Counted from the stretch's first letter, positions 24,045 to 34,691 are shown. The stretch: DNA of 64,000 nt from Rhizophagus irregularis (GCF_026210795.1 NC_089449.1:2108001-2172000); one strand, 5' to 3'. A program made the numbers and translations. Notes: generated from the letters alone by a model not told the origin.

Positions 24045-24715
24045 ATGGCAGCATTAGTACCTTTTGTCCCACCGCCACCACCAGTATTCCAATGGACGAT
24101 TAACGCAGCTAGGCAATTAATCGCGGAGCGGAGAAACTTACATCAGCAATTTGAAAGAATTGCAAACCCGTCGTCAATGTAAATGCATGGACAATAATAG
24201 CAAATAGGGTGTTCGTTGTAACGGGATTTGCAGCGACACCCAGGCAATGCCAAACAAAATGGAATGCCTCAAACGAGGTTATGAAAACCTCAGAGGATAA
24301 TAAATAATAATGATGACGACATTCCTATTATAAGCCCAAATAGTTTCGATAGAGCGTGTTTTGATGATATGAACGATGAATTCTGGTTACAAACCGGTAA
24401 TTATTAATAATTATTATTTTAAATTAATTTTATTTAGGCAATTCATTCAATTCATTAATATTTTTATTGGATTTTAGATCTGTTTAGACGAGAGTATCGA
24501 CGGCAGCATGCTGCGCGTGATCGACGTTGATATGAATATAGATTGCGAAGGGAAAGAAGAAGGTCGCGATCTAGGTCTCGATCGAAGTAGATCGAAGTAG
24601 AGATAGAAGACGAGATAGAAGTAGAGATAGAAGACGAGATAGAAGTAGAGATAGAAGACGGGACAGAAGTAGAGATAGAAGAAGAGGTAGAAGCAGGTCC
24701 CCACATAGAAGATAA
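24045..24715 (+). pseudogene. hAT accessory protein: trihelix/MADF-like domain with Arg/Ser tail (copy B)
   Basis: Starts 'MAALVPFVPPPPP' and continues with an alpha-helical, Myb/trihelix-like block ('AARQLIAERRNLHQQF', then 'ATPRQCQTKWNA' and 'GYENL'). An intron (24397-24477, GTAATT...TTTTAG) precedes a tail of repeated 'RSRDRRRD' units ending 'RSRSPHRR'. The TPRQCQTKWN..K.GYENL pattern resembles MADF/trihelix DNA-binding domains; the function is inferred only. Defects: 'AACCCGTCGTCAATGTAAATG' shifts the frame to a TAA near 24181, a TGA lies in the tail, and AAGTAG breaks the repeats. The same gene sits at the same place in copy A, so it belongs to the element. Confidence 0.7.
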
Positions 24716-24917
24716 AGATATTATTAAATTTTAATTTTTATTATATTTTTAATCGTGTATTTTATTAGTTTAATATTAAATATTATAAAATAAATATTTA
24801 TATACAAAAAATCATATTGTCTTTAATCTTTATTCTTATAAATTGTTTAAATGCCGAAACTCTAATTAAATCATATAGAAAGTATTGCCGAAACGCCGAA
24901 ACAGTTTCGGCAAGTTA

Positions 24918-25072
24918 GGGCAGTGACATTTATTACGTAATATTTTAGGGGGTGGGAGGGTATTTAAAGGTCATATAACATATAAGTGTAACGTAAGATT
25001 TTTCATATTACATGGGGGTGGGGGAGTATGGGCTTATAGTAAAGGGATATTACGTAATAAATGTCACTGCCC
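24918..25072. mobile_element. 155-bp MITE, TIR GGGCAGTGACATTTATTACG, TSD TTA
   Basis: It starts GGGCAGTGACATTTATTACG and ends with the exact inverse. TTA flanks both sides (24915-24917 and 25073-25075). Copy A shows the empty site ('GCAAGTTACGGCAG'). A 3-bp TTA duplication fits PIF/Harbinger-type elements. Confidence 0.9.
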
Positions 25073-25534
25073 TTACGGCAGTTTCGCGATTTTGATAGGT
25101 TTCGCAGTTTCGGCATTTCTTGATGATTTCGCGAAACTAGTTTCGGCAGTTTCGCGTACGCCATTCTGCCGAAACCCTCTAGTTTCGGCAAGCAACCTTA
25201 GTATTAGGTATGGATGATGGTGATAATAATGACGATAATTATGATGATAATGAAGAATAATAATAATGAGAAATAATTACAATAGTTAATCCAATGAGAA
25301 TTAATTCTAATATCATGTGATTTAAATAATGATACTATTTAGGAAATAAATGATGTAATTATGCAGGGCAAAATATTTGTGATCAAAGTCCAGTTAACAT
25401 ATAATTATGCAGGCAATGCAGGCAATTGTAATTTTATATTATATTTTAAAACATTGCAATTTAATTAAGGAATAAGGATAAGCATATTATATTTTAAAAA
25501 TAGTGCAATTTAATTAAGGAATAAGGATAAGCAT

Positions 25535-25825
25535 ATCTATATATTAAAAAACACTGCAATCACGTGGGCATTATGTTTAGATTAACCATATAAATAAGTC
25601 ATTTGAATTGTGTAACTCTACTCATATTCGTCGTCAATGTTACACAAGACCAAAAAAGGAAATTTTATTTCTGGCGGAAAACTGAAATTTTGGGTTACAC
25701 AGGATTCCATAAAAGGAAATTGTTGGTTACGCAAATTTCCAAAAAAGGAAATTCTTTGCAGATCTTTTAATTCTGGCCGGAATTACATATTAACTGTTGT
25801 CGTAGACAACAAGTGAACACTAGTT
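25535..25825. mobile_element. ~290-bp insertion in copy A spacer, contains GGCCGGAATTA
   Basis: Copy B lacks this segment at the matching point of its 54-bp repeat array. It contains 'TTCCAAAAAAGGAAATT' and 'CTGGCCGGAATTAC', shared with 14.5, 43.9 and 57.5 kb. Clean terminal repeats and a target duplication were not found, so the exact borders are uncertain. Confidence 0.5.
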
Positions 25826-26209
25826 ATATTTTAAAAATAGTGCAATTTAATTAAGGAATAAGGATAAGCAGATTATATTAGAATCAATAAGTTTTAAGGA
25901 CTTTGTTAATTAAATTTATTACATTAGATCAATAAATTTTAAGAACTGCGTTACAAAAAAAATTTAGAACTGCGTTAATTAAATTTATTACATTAGAATC
26001 AAAACTGCGTTTATTTTGTTACAAATACTTTAATTATGTAGAATGTTATTATGTTCATCAGTTCATGTTTTAAACATTATAACGAATTTTAAAATTATTA
26101 TAAATATTATAAAATTTGAATTGTTTTTTCGCAATTCAAAATCAAATTGTATTTTAATTTTCAAATTGTATTTAATTTTCAAGTTACGAAAAAATCATAA
26201 AAATAAAAA

Positions 26210-26849
26210 ATGGCAGCATTAGTACCTTTTGTCTCACCGCCACCACCAATGGATGATTAACGCAGCTAGGCAATTAATCGTGGAATGAAGAAACTTACAT
26301 CAGCAATTTGAAAGAATTGCAAACCGTCATCACGTAAATGTACTGGACAATAATACAAAGGTGCGTTGTTCGTGCAATGGAATTTGCAGCGACACCCAGG
26401 CAATGCCAAACAAAATGGAATGCCCTCAAACAAGGTTATGAAAACCTCAGTAGGATAATAAATAATAATGATGACGACATTCCTATTATAAGCCCAAATA
26501 GTTTCGATAGAGCGTGTTTTGCTGATATGAACGATGAATTCTGGTTACAAACCGGTAATTATTATTAATTATTATTTTAAATTAATTTTATTTAGGCAAT
26601 TCATTCAATTCATTAATATTTTTATTGGATTTTAAATCTGTTTAGACGAGAGTATCGACAGCAGCATGCTGCGCATGATCGACGTCGATATGAATATAGA
26701 TTGCGAAGGGAAAGAAGAAGGTCGCGATGCGATGCCATCGAAGTAGATCAAGAAGTAGAGATAGAAGACGAGATAGAAGTAGAGATAGAATACGGGACAG
26801 AAGTAGAGATAGAAGAAGAGGTAGAAGCAGGTCCCCACATAGAAGATAA
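26210..26849 (+). pseudogene. hAT accessory protein, copy A (inactivated)
   Basis: Counterpart of the copy B accessory gene. It preserves 'AFEFAATPRQCQTKWNALKQG'-like sequence and 'IPIISPNSFDRACFADMNDEFW' in one 76-codon frame (26338-26568). The first exon is frameshifted and has an early stop ('ATGGATGATTAACG'). The intron acceptor is mutated from TTTTAG to TTTTAA near 26634. The tail keeps 'RRRYEYRLRRERRRSR' before a frameshift. The losses fit an older, decaying copy. Confidence 0.65.
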
Positions 26850-27189
26850 AGATATTATTAAATTTTAATTTTTATTATATTTTTAATCGTATATTTTATT
26901 AGTTTAATATTAAATATTATAAAATAAATATTTACATACAAAAAATCATATTGTCTTTATTCTTATAAATTGTTTAAATGCCAAAAATCTAATTAAATCA
27001 TATAAAAAGTATTGCCGAAACGCCGAAATAGTTTCGGCAAGTTACGGCAGTTTCACGATTTTGATAGGTTTCGCAGTTTCGGCATTTCTTGATAATTTCG
27101 CAAAACTAGTTTCGGCAGTTTCGCATATGCCATTCTGCCGAAACCCTCTAGTTTTGGCAAGCAACCTTATCTGTGAGGTAGGGAATCCC

Positions 27190-28140
27190 CTATATCTGTC
27201 ACCATCTGTCATTAACATCTGTCATATAATAATATACTAAAAAAGGATAAAATAAGGGAAAAGAGAGGAAAATATGATAGAATCAGAGGGTATGACAGAT
27301 ATGACGGATATGACAGATGTTTCAGAAAAATTGGGAGAGGATAATCCTAGAAAAAAGGTTTGATTTTACCCCCCAGATCTGTCATTCTGTCATAAATCTG
27401 TCATATGATTAGTTAGGATTCAGTCTAATCATCTGTCGGAAGCAGTGAGATAGCAAACTGAGTTAACAAATAGGTTAATAGCCCCTAGAAGGTCTGTAGA
27501 ACCACAGGAGTGTAACCGGGTAAGAGCACGGATCTTTGGAAAAAATATATTCGGCAATTGAAGATTAGGTAACTATAAATTAGATCCCAATTCGACAGAA
27601 CGAAAAAATGACATATACCGTAGAAAAGTTAGCAGGAATCTTTTATTGGCATGCACGGAGTCTTATGTTATATCAATAGAGATATTTCTTTTGGAAGCAA
27701 TGCAGAAAGCAAAGCCATTCAGTATCCCTAAGATTGTGGATATCTTCATTGTGGTCCTGTCTGATTGATAAATTTGGCAAATATCTATCACTTAACCGCA
27801 CTTGGTATACTTGGTGTAGAGATGAATTATGGAAATGGCGTAAAGAAGCTGAACAAGTATATGGCAGAGTGGTAGATAAGTACAGGGAAGCTGATGATCC
27901 TGCAGAGTCATATTTTTTGTCCAGATTTTTACAAGAATTGATGACTATGTAATCATATCATCACTCATTAGGTATCCTTACATGTTTCAACAAGGATTGA
28001 TGACCATGTAACTTCATCATCAGGCATTCATGAATTCTTAACATAAACTAATAAATTTTATTCCATCAAATCCGTTCTATCTATTACTTTTTCAAAATTC
28101 TGTCTAATCACTAGTTTGAACCAATAAGATAGCAAATTGA
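27190..28140 (+). mobile_element. Unclassified repeat element, copy 1 (CTGTCAT-rich ends, small gene)
   Basis: Multiple ATCTGTCAT / ATGACAGAT motifs occupy 27190-27420. A leader ('CTAGAAGGTCTGTAGAACC') and a decayed reading frame follow at 27608-27951, then a tail shared with 42.74-42.86 kb. The end 'CTAATCACTAGTTTGAACCAATAAGATAGCAAATTGA'-like phrase near 28100 echoes 'CTAATCATCTGTCGGAAGCAGTGAGATAGCAAACTGA' near 27430. An inverted copy lies at about 42.74-43.48 kb. Confidence 0.6.
27608..27951 (+). pseudogene. Small unknown protein of the 27.2-kb element (broken)
   Basis: It begins 'MTYTVEKLAGIFY', then loses frame. The C-terminal part is open from 27734 ('IDKFGKYLSLNRTWYTWCRDELWKWRKEAEQVYGRV' in short pieces, then 'KYREADDPAESYFLSRFLQELMTM'). 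Comparison with the copy at 42.9-43.2 kb suggests one protein of about 120 residues. The start 'MTYTVEKLAEIFGCTVSDLM' could form a helix-turn-helix, which is speculation. No family recognised. Confidence 0.5.
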
Positions 28141-28141
28141 A

Positions 28142-28455
28142 TTAATCCTTTTCATCAGATTTTCCCAAAGAAATTCTTAATTTTACTGGTTTTGGACTAT
28201 GTAAAAATACAGAAAGCTTGCGAAATGAGTATTCATCTCTTAATATATTATTAGCAAAAAGCCATTGTAGTATATTATTTCCTTCTATAAATTCTTTATC
28301 ATCAAGTGGACATGATCTTAACATTAATAAAAGTTGATTCGTATATAATTTAGCCATTTCTTTATCCTCTTCAGTCTGTTCTAAATCTGCTATTGTAGGA
28401 TCATATGTAAATTGTGAAGTTTTAGAACTAGCAGTTGAAAGTGGAATACTACTTT
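28142..28455 (-). CDS. Fragment of an unknown protein
   Basis: An open frame from about 28455 ('SSKTSQFTYDPTIADLEQTE') to a TAA at 28142 contains an ATG at 28357 ('MAKLYTNQLLLMLRSCPLDD'). Residue composition looks protein-like (balanced, amphipathic, 'KLSVFLHSPKPVKLRISLGK'). Upstream there is only a stop codon or a possible 3' splice site (TAAAG/T), so this may be a last exon or a remnant. I do not recognise it. Confidence 0.35.
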
Positions 28456-28489
28456 ACAGAAACCTTGAATTTTTAAACAATACCGAATT

Positions 28490-29120
28490 GATATAATAAT
28501 GATGTTAAATAAATATCGTGGCGATATCGATTTGCAAATGATATCATTATGATATCGCAATGATATCATTTCAATATTAATTCAATATATCGAAATGATA
28601 TCGTAAAGATATTTGTTTGAAAAAATATCAGATCGATATCATTTCGATATTGTTATAACAACAATGAATTTTTTGAAAAATGGAAAGTAAATACGATATT
28701 AATATGATATCGTTCCAACATTAATTTAATATCAATATGATATTATAAAGATATCACTTTATAATTATCTAATCGACATCATAACGATATTGACGAAACA
28801 TCAAATCGATATCATATCAATATTTCGATATTGTTATAACAATAATGAAAAATAGAAAGTAAATACGATATTAATATGATATCATTCTAACATTAATTCA
28901 TATATCAATATGATATCGTAAAAATATCACTTTATAATTATCTAATCGATATTGATAAATAACGAAACGATATCATTTTGATATTGTTATAACAATAATG
29001 ATTTTTTTTTAATAAATGCAATATCAATATAATATTATTTTAATATTAATTCAGTATCAAAATAATATCAAAATGATATTATCTATAAAAATATCAAATC
29101 AATCAAATATCGTTAAATTC
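28490..29120. repeat. GATATC-dense palindromic repeat array
   Basis: GATATC and ATGATATC(A/G) occur dozens of times, mixed with 'AATATTAATTCAATATCAATATG' phrases, in units of very roughly 110-130 bp ('TTATAACAATAATGA' recurs). Related in style to 41.1-41.9 kb. No gene. Confidence 0.65.
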
Positions 29121-31010
29121 AATTTTATAATATTTTAATAATTTGTAATCTAATTTAAAAGTTAATTTCAATAGATTTAAGTTACCGGTTATTTATTACA
29201 ATAACAATTTTAATTACAGATAAAGTATACATTAGTTTAAATATTACTATATACTAACAGATAAAAAAAATATCAATAAATCTATAATAAATTAATTCAA
29301 TAAATTAGAATTATGAGTTAAATTGGTAATGTAAGTCAAAACATTATGCCTTAATACTCCAGAATCATAACTCATCAACCCAAAGTTGAGGATTAACCGG
29401 GTACCTTGCTTTAGATTCAGGCGACACTGCCCAAGTTGGATGGGGTGTCACAGGTACGCTTTAAGAAGACTCGCTACGACTCTATTGCAAAAAGGATAAG
29501 TATATTCGAAAATACCAGACATAAATTCACCTCAGAAGTTTGGCGAAACCCCTATAAACAACTGCAGTTTCATCATTACCAAAATCATTGAACTTAGGGA
29601 TACAATGAAAAAGTTCATGAGAATGACGGCTTTAAAAAAAAAATACAAATATATTCTCAACTTTGACAATGTACCCTTATTCTTTGGCCTGGAATTCTCA
29701 TATGACTAAATTATTGTTGTTTATAATTTGATCCATTAAATCCACTATAAATTGCCAGGCAAAGCGAACTTTTATTAGACAACCATAGCTTCATCAACAA
29801 ACATTGCAATGTGTTTGGACGAATGACATCCTGTTTAATAAATTTTAAATGGGCAAACGTGGACCTAAAACCCATTAGAAGATAGGCTGCAAGAAGTGCA
29901 AAGCAACCTACCTAACCCACGAGTAGGTCTAAGGGTTAGGGAATAAATTAACGCCCAAACACACACAAGTTGGTATGGAGTTAAAGTCTTACAAACTAAA
30001 AATTATTTTTGCTACTTAATTCTCCAATAATCAATGTTATAAAAAAGTTACTTACGACTTAAGCCTACTTAATTATATATAAAACGACACTTCGAACAGA
30101 CAGAGCTCATGATATATGAGAATATCCCATCATGCCTATTTTAACCCTTGATTAAAGGATTTTCGTTGCGTTATCAAACTGATTATATAAGTTTTACGCC
30201 TATATAACATAAGCTTATGCCCATATAATCAATTAAACAAGTCCGCCTTTTCTTATAACACACTATACACGACAGCAAACGGTATAGGAGGAAGACTCTA
30301 CTTTTCAGAAAGAAAGTTTTTTTTTTTTCAAAAAAAAAAACGTACAAATAAATAGCGGTTAAATAAAATGGTGGTTGAATTGACTTTTTAGGAATTAATA
30401 GGCCTTATAGCCTTATAATATACGCGATCATTTAATATACGCGATCATTTAATCAGACAATTTATTAAATTTGGTATTACACGAACTTGATCAACCTGAT
30501 AATTGTTTAGTCTCTTTATAGGTGGATATTTCTTAAATTATCACCTGAACTTTTCAATTTTTTGCAGAATCGAAGATGGAAACCGGAAAAGTATTCTGAT
30601 TCAGAATTTTTTTTTAAGAAATGTGTTTGTTATTTTGTAAATTACCAGTCAGAATTGGCTTAAACTTTAAAGTTCTTACTTTACGCAAATGTTACGCAAA
30701 TGTATTCTTTTTGATCTGTATAAGAACGTCAAATATATAGAGATATTTAGGCCGTATATACTAAAGAAGAAACGTCATATAATAACCATTCCATTTTTAA
30801 CAAAACAACAATTACTTTTTAAACTTGAAAATGTTATATCTTAGACAAACATTTTATAGTTTTATACATCCATTTTATTTTATATTATTATCACTCGACA
30901 TTATGGTATAATGTTTATAATAATGATGTTTCATATTATCATTTGCTTGTAAAATTTACTAAATTTATTCAATGTAATATCGTTATAAAATGCATAATTT
31001 TATAAAAAAA
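29121..31010. other. Intergenic sequence, partly less AT-rich
   Basis: 29340-29960 is noticeably richer in G+C ('GAGGATTAACCGGGTACCTTGC', 'CCCACGAGTAGGTC') and may be a decayed retroelement or other repeat, but no coding motif, tRNA box or terminal repeat was found. The rest is AT-rich with nothing recognisable. Confidence 0.4.
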
Positions 31011-31934
31011 TTAGAGCGTTTGCTAAGATTTATAACTATGTATAATTTAATATTATTATTAATAACTATGATTAAAGGATATAAAGTATCAGTACAGTAT
31101 AAATAAAATAACTTACCGATAAAGAATTAACGATCTTATTTCCGCTCCTAGAAGGGATCGTTAATTTTTTGGTCATATTATCTAATTCTTTAACGGCGGA
31201 CAAATTTTTTCTGTTCCACGAAACCTTAAAGGTTTCTCTTACGAAATCAACCAAGGTATTGAATCCTCCATTTCTTGTTAATTCTGAAATATTAACAGCT
31301 ACAAGCTGTCGGCTTAAAATCTTTTGGACAAATTCTTCATCAACGTAATCTATAAGTTCCTTTTGAAATAAACTTCCAGTAGATGCTCTATAATTAAATT
31401 AATAATTAATACAAACAGCATTATTTGGTTAGCTACGAAACAATTAAATAAATACCTGTTTTTTCTTATTTCTTTAAATTCTTCTACAGAAGTTAAAATA
31501 ATTTGGTTAAACTTATTTCTGAAATCGATAAAAAATTTTCGGGGTTTTTCAAGGTAGCTTTTAGCTTCGTTCGAATGTATTTTTATTTTGAAAATTTTTG
31601 TTATCAACTCATCAAAAACTTTACCACGCGGACTTATTTCTTGCACGTAAAAAAAGATACTTGACACTTTCGTCCCATAGACGAATTTTATCCTAAAATA
31701 TTAAAAATACATTATTTAAAAGATTTAGACATAATAAAATCATGCTAATTTAATACTTACGTCCGTAATTTTACTGGATGATGAGATAGCAACATTCGTA
31801 TTGTTCATTTCTAGTGCCAATCTTAAAATTTCCGGATGGTCGACGAGCCAAGCAACTATTTTTAAATTTGACTTTGATTGAAATACTTCGGGTTTTTTAT
31901 GATCTTCCGTCTTACTCTCATCATCATCATCATT

Positions 31935-31966
<32 letters not shown>

Positions 31967-32282
31967 TACTTCTTTTTTCATTTACTACTATAACTTCTTT
32001 ATCAGCAGATTCAGCAGCTTCTTTATTACTATTTTTACTTTTTTTCATCAACTGATTGGCTTTCTCAATGTCAATATCTCTTCTTTTTTTCATAATTTGT
32101 TTTCTTTTCGATCCTATTATACATATTTTTGGTATTTATTAATTATTCTTCTTACATATAACTATAGTATAAGCAAAACTTACTATAAATTTACAAAAGA
32201 GTTATATCTACATACCTCCTTCAACTTCCATTTCTTGATTATCATCAGACGATTTATTAGGTAATTTACATTTAGTCGTCAT
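31011..32282 (-). CDS. Multi-exon gene of unknown function with an aspartate-rich segment
   Basis: Exons on the minus strand: 32282-32216 ('MTTKCKLPNKSSDDNQEMEVEG'-like start), 32113-31761, 31692-31456, 31387-31117, and either read-through to a stop at 31072 or a 12-nt last exon at 31022-31011. All four main introns have GT(A/G) donors and TAG acceptors. The protein has a basic N-terminus, a run of about 18 Asp with a few Asn, then alpha-helical segments ('AWLVDHPEILRLALEMNN', 'SYLEKPRKFFIDFRNKFNQI', 'FVQKILSRQLVAVNISEL'). Exon 3 needs a one-base frameshift near 31637: it starts well as 'DKIRLWDESVKYLFLRARNK' and resumes as 'GKVFDELITKIF'. This is either a sequencing error or a recent mutation. 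No family recognised; probably nuclear given the basic/acidic N-terminus, by inference. Confidence 0.6.
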
Positions 32283-32289
32283 AATATAA

Positions 32290-33420
32290 AAAAAAAATAT
32301 GAGCGAAAAAAAAAGTGGAACAACCTTTTTGTTTAAAAGTAGGTGATATTTATCGAGAAAATATGAATGAATAAAAAATGTAGAGCAACTTTCTTGCTCA
32401 AAAAAGTAGATAATTTTGAGATTTTAGCTATTGTAATTATGATTGTAGTATTTAATTGGAAAATATACATGATCTTAATATCATTGTGTATCGTGTAGAA
32501 TGCAGGATCAGTTAAAAATATCAGGAGATGGGAAAACTAAAAATTATGATTTCTAGAAGATCGAAAATTAAATTTAATTAATATAAATAAATTATTACAA
32601 TATCGAATTTCAATCAGTGAAATTTTTTTTTTACATAAAAGATTACCTCAAATCGATTTTACGGTTTCAAATTTATTATATTTTTCAGGCTATACGTGGA
32701 ATGAGAAGAAAAATAATGGAAAGGTGAGAAGAAAATGATCGGTAGAAGAAAAGGAGTGAGAAGAAATTAATGGAATATTACGTTTTGAATTTCCATTTTT
32801 ATGTGTGATACGATGACATGCAAGAAAAAAAAATTTATAAGATCCTGTCTTTCTTGACGGAAAAATAACTGAGCCAATGAACCATGTGATGATCCTATCT
32901 AACTAAGCCATATCTATTTAGTGTAAGCCTCTGGATTGATTACATAAAAAATAGATGGGATCTACAGTAGTCGACTTACAACGATATTTGAAAAATACCG
33001 ATATATTGATTGAAATTGTGAAATTACTGATAGGAAAGAGTTTTAATACATATTGGTGTAATCAAATATCAGTATATAAAGTATCAACTATTCAAATAAT
33101 ACAAGTCATGTGCAACTAATCATTTGTTTAATTGTTCGATAATATTCCTAAAACGGAGTAAATTAAGATCGAATTAAATTCCTTACGGTGTAAATTAAGG
33201 TTAGCTTAAAATTCAGTATAATTGTAATATATCATCGCAGTGTAATATGAAATATAATCAAGGAAGGACATGCGTGATTTAAAATATTATATTTTATAAT
33301 TATAAAGTATAAAGATAACATTTTAACTCATTTTTTATTAATAGAATTTGTTTATTTATTTTTATTTATATATATTAATTAATGCAGTATTACTATAATT
33401 ATATTTTTAAAATAAATTGA
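32290..33420. other. AT-rich intergenic sequence
   Basis: Presumed upstream region of the unknown gene, then featureless AT-rich DNA. A purine-rich patch ('GAGAAGAAAAATAATGGAAAGG') lies near 32700-32770. No gene seen. Confidence 0.5.
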
Positions 33421-33426
33421 TAAATC

Positions 33427-33849
33427 AAAAAATTGAGTGTATTCAATGTTAAATAAATTAATTAAAGATGATTGCATTAGAACTAAAAAATTTAGGCAAG
33501 ATCGTAAAAATAAACTCAAAGAAATCAAAAAAAAATATGTGTGTATTCAATGTTAAATAAATTAATTAAAGATGATTGCATTAGAACTAGACAAGATCGT
33601 AAAAATAAACTCAAAGAAATCAAAAAAAAATTATGTGTGTATTCATTGTTAAATAAATTAATTAAGGATGATTGCATTAGAACTAAAAAATTTAGACAAG
33701 ATCGTAAAAATAAACTCAAAGAAATCAAAAAAAAATTATGTGTGTATTTAATGTTAAATAAATTAATTAAGGATGATTGCATTAGAACTAAAAAATTTAG
33801 ACAAGATCGTAAAAATAAACTCAAAGAAATCATAATAAATTTATTATAA
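33427..33849 (+). repeat. Minisatellite, four ~93-105-bp units, coding-like on both strands
   Basis: Four units of 'TCAATGTTAAATAAATTAAT..GATGATTGCATTAGAACT..AAGATCGTAAAAATAAACTCAAAGAAATC'. From unit 2 on, the plus frame stays open through three units and reads 'LLNKLIKDDCIRTKKFRQDR' repeatedly. One unit lacks a 9-bp piece, which keeps the frame. The opposite strand is open as well. It may be an expanded coding repeat, but unit 1 is out of frame and no gene structure surrounds it. Confidence 0.7.
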
Positions 33850-33900
33850 ATATAGAGCCTTTTCTTGACATTTTTCCCATCAAACTAATAATATTTAATA

Positions 33901-34565
33901 ATGGCAGCATTAAACTTAAACGCAAATCTTCCAGTATACATTCAATGGCCCGACGACGCCGCTTTGACCTTAATTCGGCGTCGTCAGGCCTATCAGCCCT
34001 TATTCACCACAACGAGGTTACATGACCAAAACCAATTATGGCGTGAAATTGCTCGTGATATACGAAAGCAACCACATATTCGGCTAACTAGAAAACAATG
34101 TAGAGAGAAATGGAATGTGCTAAAGTCGGGGTACGAGAATTTAGAGAGATTAATAAACAGAAATCCTGAAGGATATCCCACTCGTTCCCCAACTTTGCAT
34201 GACGAGAGATTCCACCAGAACTCTCTGACGAGTTTTGGAGAGTGGAGCGTAAGTATTTATTATTTAACTGATTTTTTCATTAATTCATTGCATTTATATT
34301 AATACTTGCTTTGTTTTAAGCATTAGTCTGGGCCGCCCGGAGAAATAGGATGGATCGTAGGACATACGAGTATAGAGAGCACAGGCGCTCTCGCTCCCGA
34401 TCTCCCTACTACCACCGAGAGCGCAGGCGCTCTCGTTCTCGATTTCCTCACCACCGAGAGTGCAGGTGCTCTCGTTCTCGATCTTCCTACCACCGAGAGC
34501 GCAGGTGCTCTCATTCTCGATCTCCCTACCACCGAGAGCGCAGGCGCTCTCACCGACGTCATTGA
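33901..34565 (+). CDS. Trihelix/MADF-like protein with Arg/Ser-rich tail, stand-alone relative of the hAT accessory gene
   Basis: Exon 1 (33901-34248) starts 'MAALNLNANLPVYIQWPDDA' and contains the domain block 'LWREIARDIRKQPHIRLTRK' and 'QCREKWNVLKSGYENLERLI', matching the pattern of the accessory genes in the two hAT copies. The intron is 34249-34320 (GTAAGT...TTTTAAG). Exon 2 encodes 'LVWAARRNRMDRRTYEYREH' and then about five repeats of 'RRRSRSRSP.YHRE' type, ending 'RRSHRRH'. One base appears to be missing near 34220, so that 'LSDEFWRVE' is out of frame with the upstream part. The homologous 'NDEFW' position in the hAT versions shows which frame is correct. The Arg/Ser tail resembles splicing-factor RS domains or a nucleic-acid-binding basic tail. 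No hAT ends were found around it. Function unknown. Confidence 0.6.
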
Positions 34566-34691
34566 TTTTTTATTTTTTATTTTATTATTTTAATATATTT
34601 TATTTTATTTTATTATTATGTTTTATTTTATTTTAATATTATGTTTTATTTTATTTTATTATTATATGTTTTATTTTATGAAAAAATGTAT
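34566..34691. repeat. TTTTATTTTATTATTATG simple repeat
   Basis: Low-complexity repeat of TTTTATTTTATTATTATG type. The same type resumes at 35025-35130, on the other side of the small element below. Confidence 0.6.

Larger units (their letters stand above)
20315..25200 (+). mobile_element. hAT transposon copy B, inserted in copy A, TSD GTATTAGG
   Basis: The ends are TAAGGTTGCTTGCC and GGCAAGCAACCTTA. The perfect 8-bp duplication GTATTAGG lies at 20307-20314 and 25201-25208, within the last coding segment of copy A. Subterminal GCCGAAAC repeats are abundant (20328-20440 and 24870-25195). It carries two genes plus two small insertions, at 22393-22637 and 24918-25072. Its sequence is very close to copy A, so both stem from a recent common source, with B the later arrival here. 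Confidence 0.95.
17030..27169 (+). mobile_element. hAT transposon copy A (interrupted by copy B)
   Basis: The ends are TAAGGTTGCTTGCC and GGCAAGCAACCTTA. Flanking 8-mers tccgtgag (17022-17029) and tctgtgag (27170-27177) match at 7 of 8 positions, a decayed hAT target duplication. Both subterminal regions carry many GCCGAAAC motifs. Net length without copy B is about 5.2 kb. It encodes a hAT transposase and a second Arg/Ser-tailed protein. Insertions inside it: a foldback element (19220-19741), copy B (20315-25200) and a roughly 290-bp repeat (about 25535-25825). Confidence 0.88.

Noticed and set aside
29340-29960. GC-richer segment considered as tRNA, SINE or retroelement
   Set aside because: No box A/B pair, no cloverleaf, no reverse transcriptase motif, no terminal repeat could be found by eye.
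31878-32264. 128-codon plus-strand open frame with an Ile run
   Set aside because: Antisense of the Asp-rich exon and first intron of the unknown minus-strand gene, whose splice sites are convincing.
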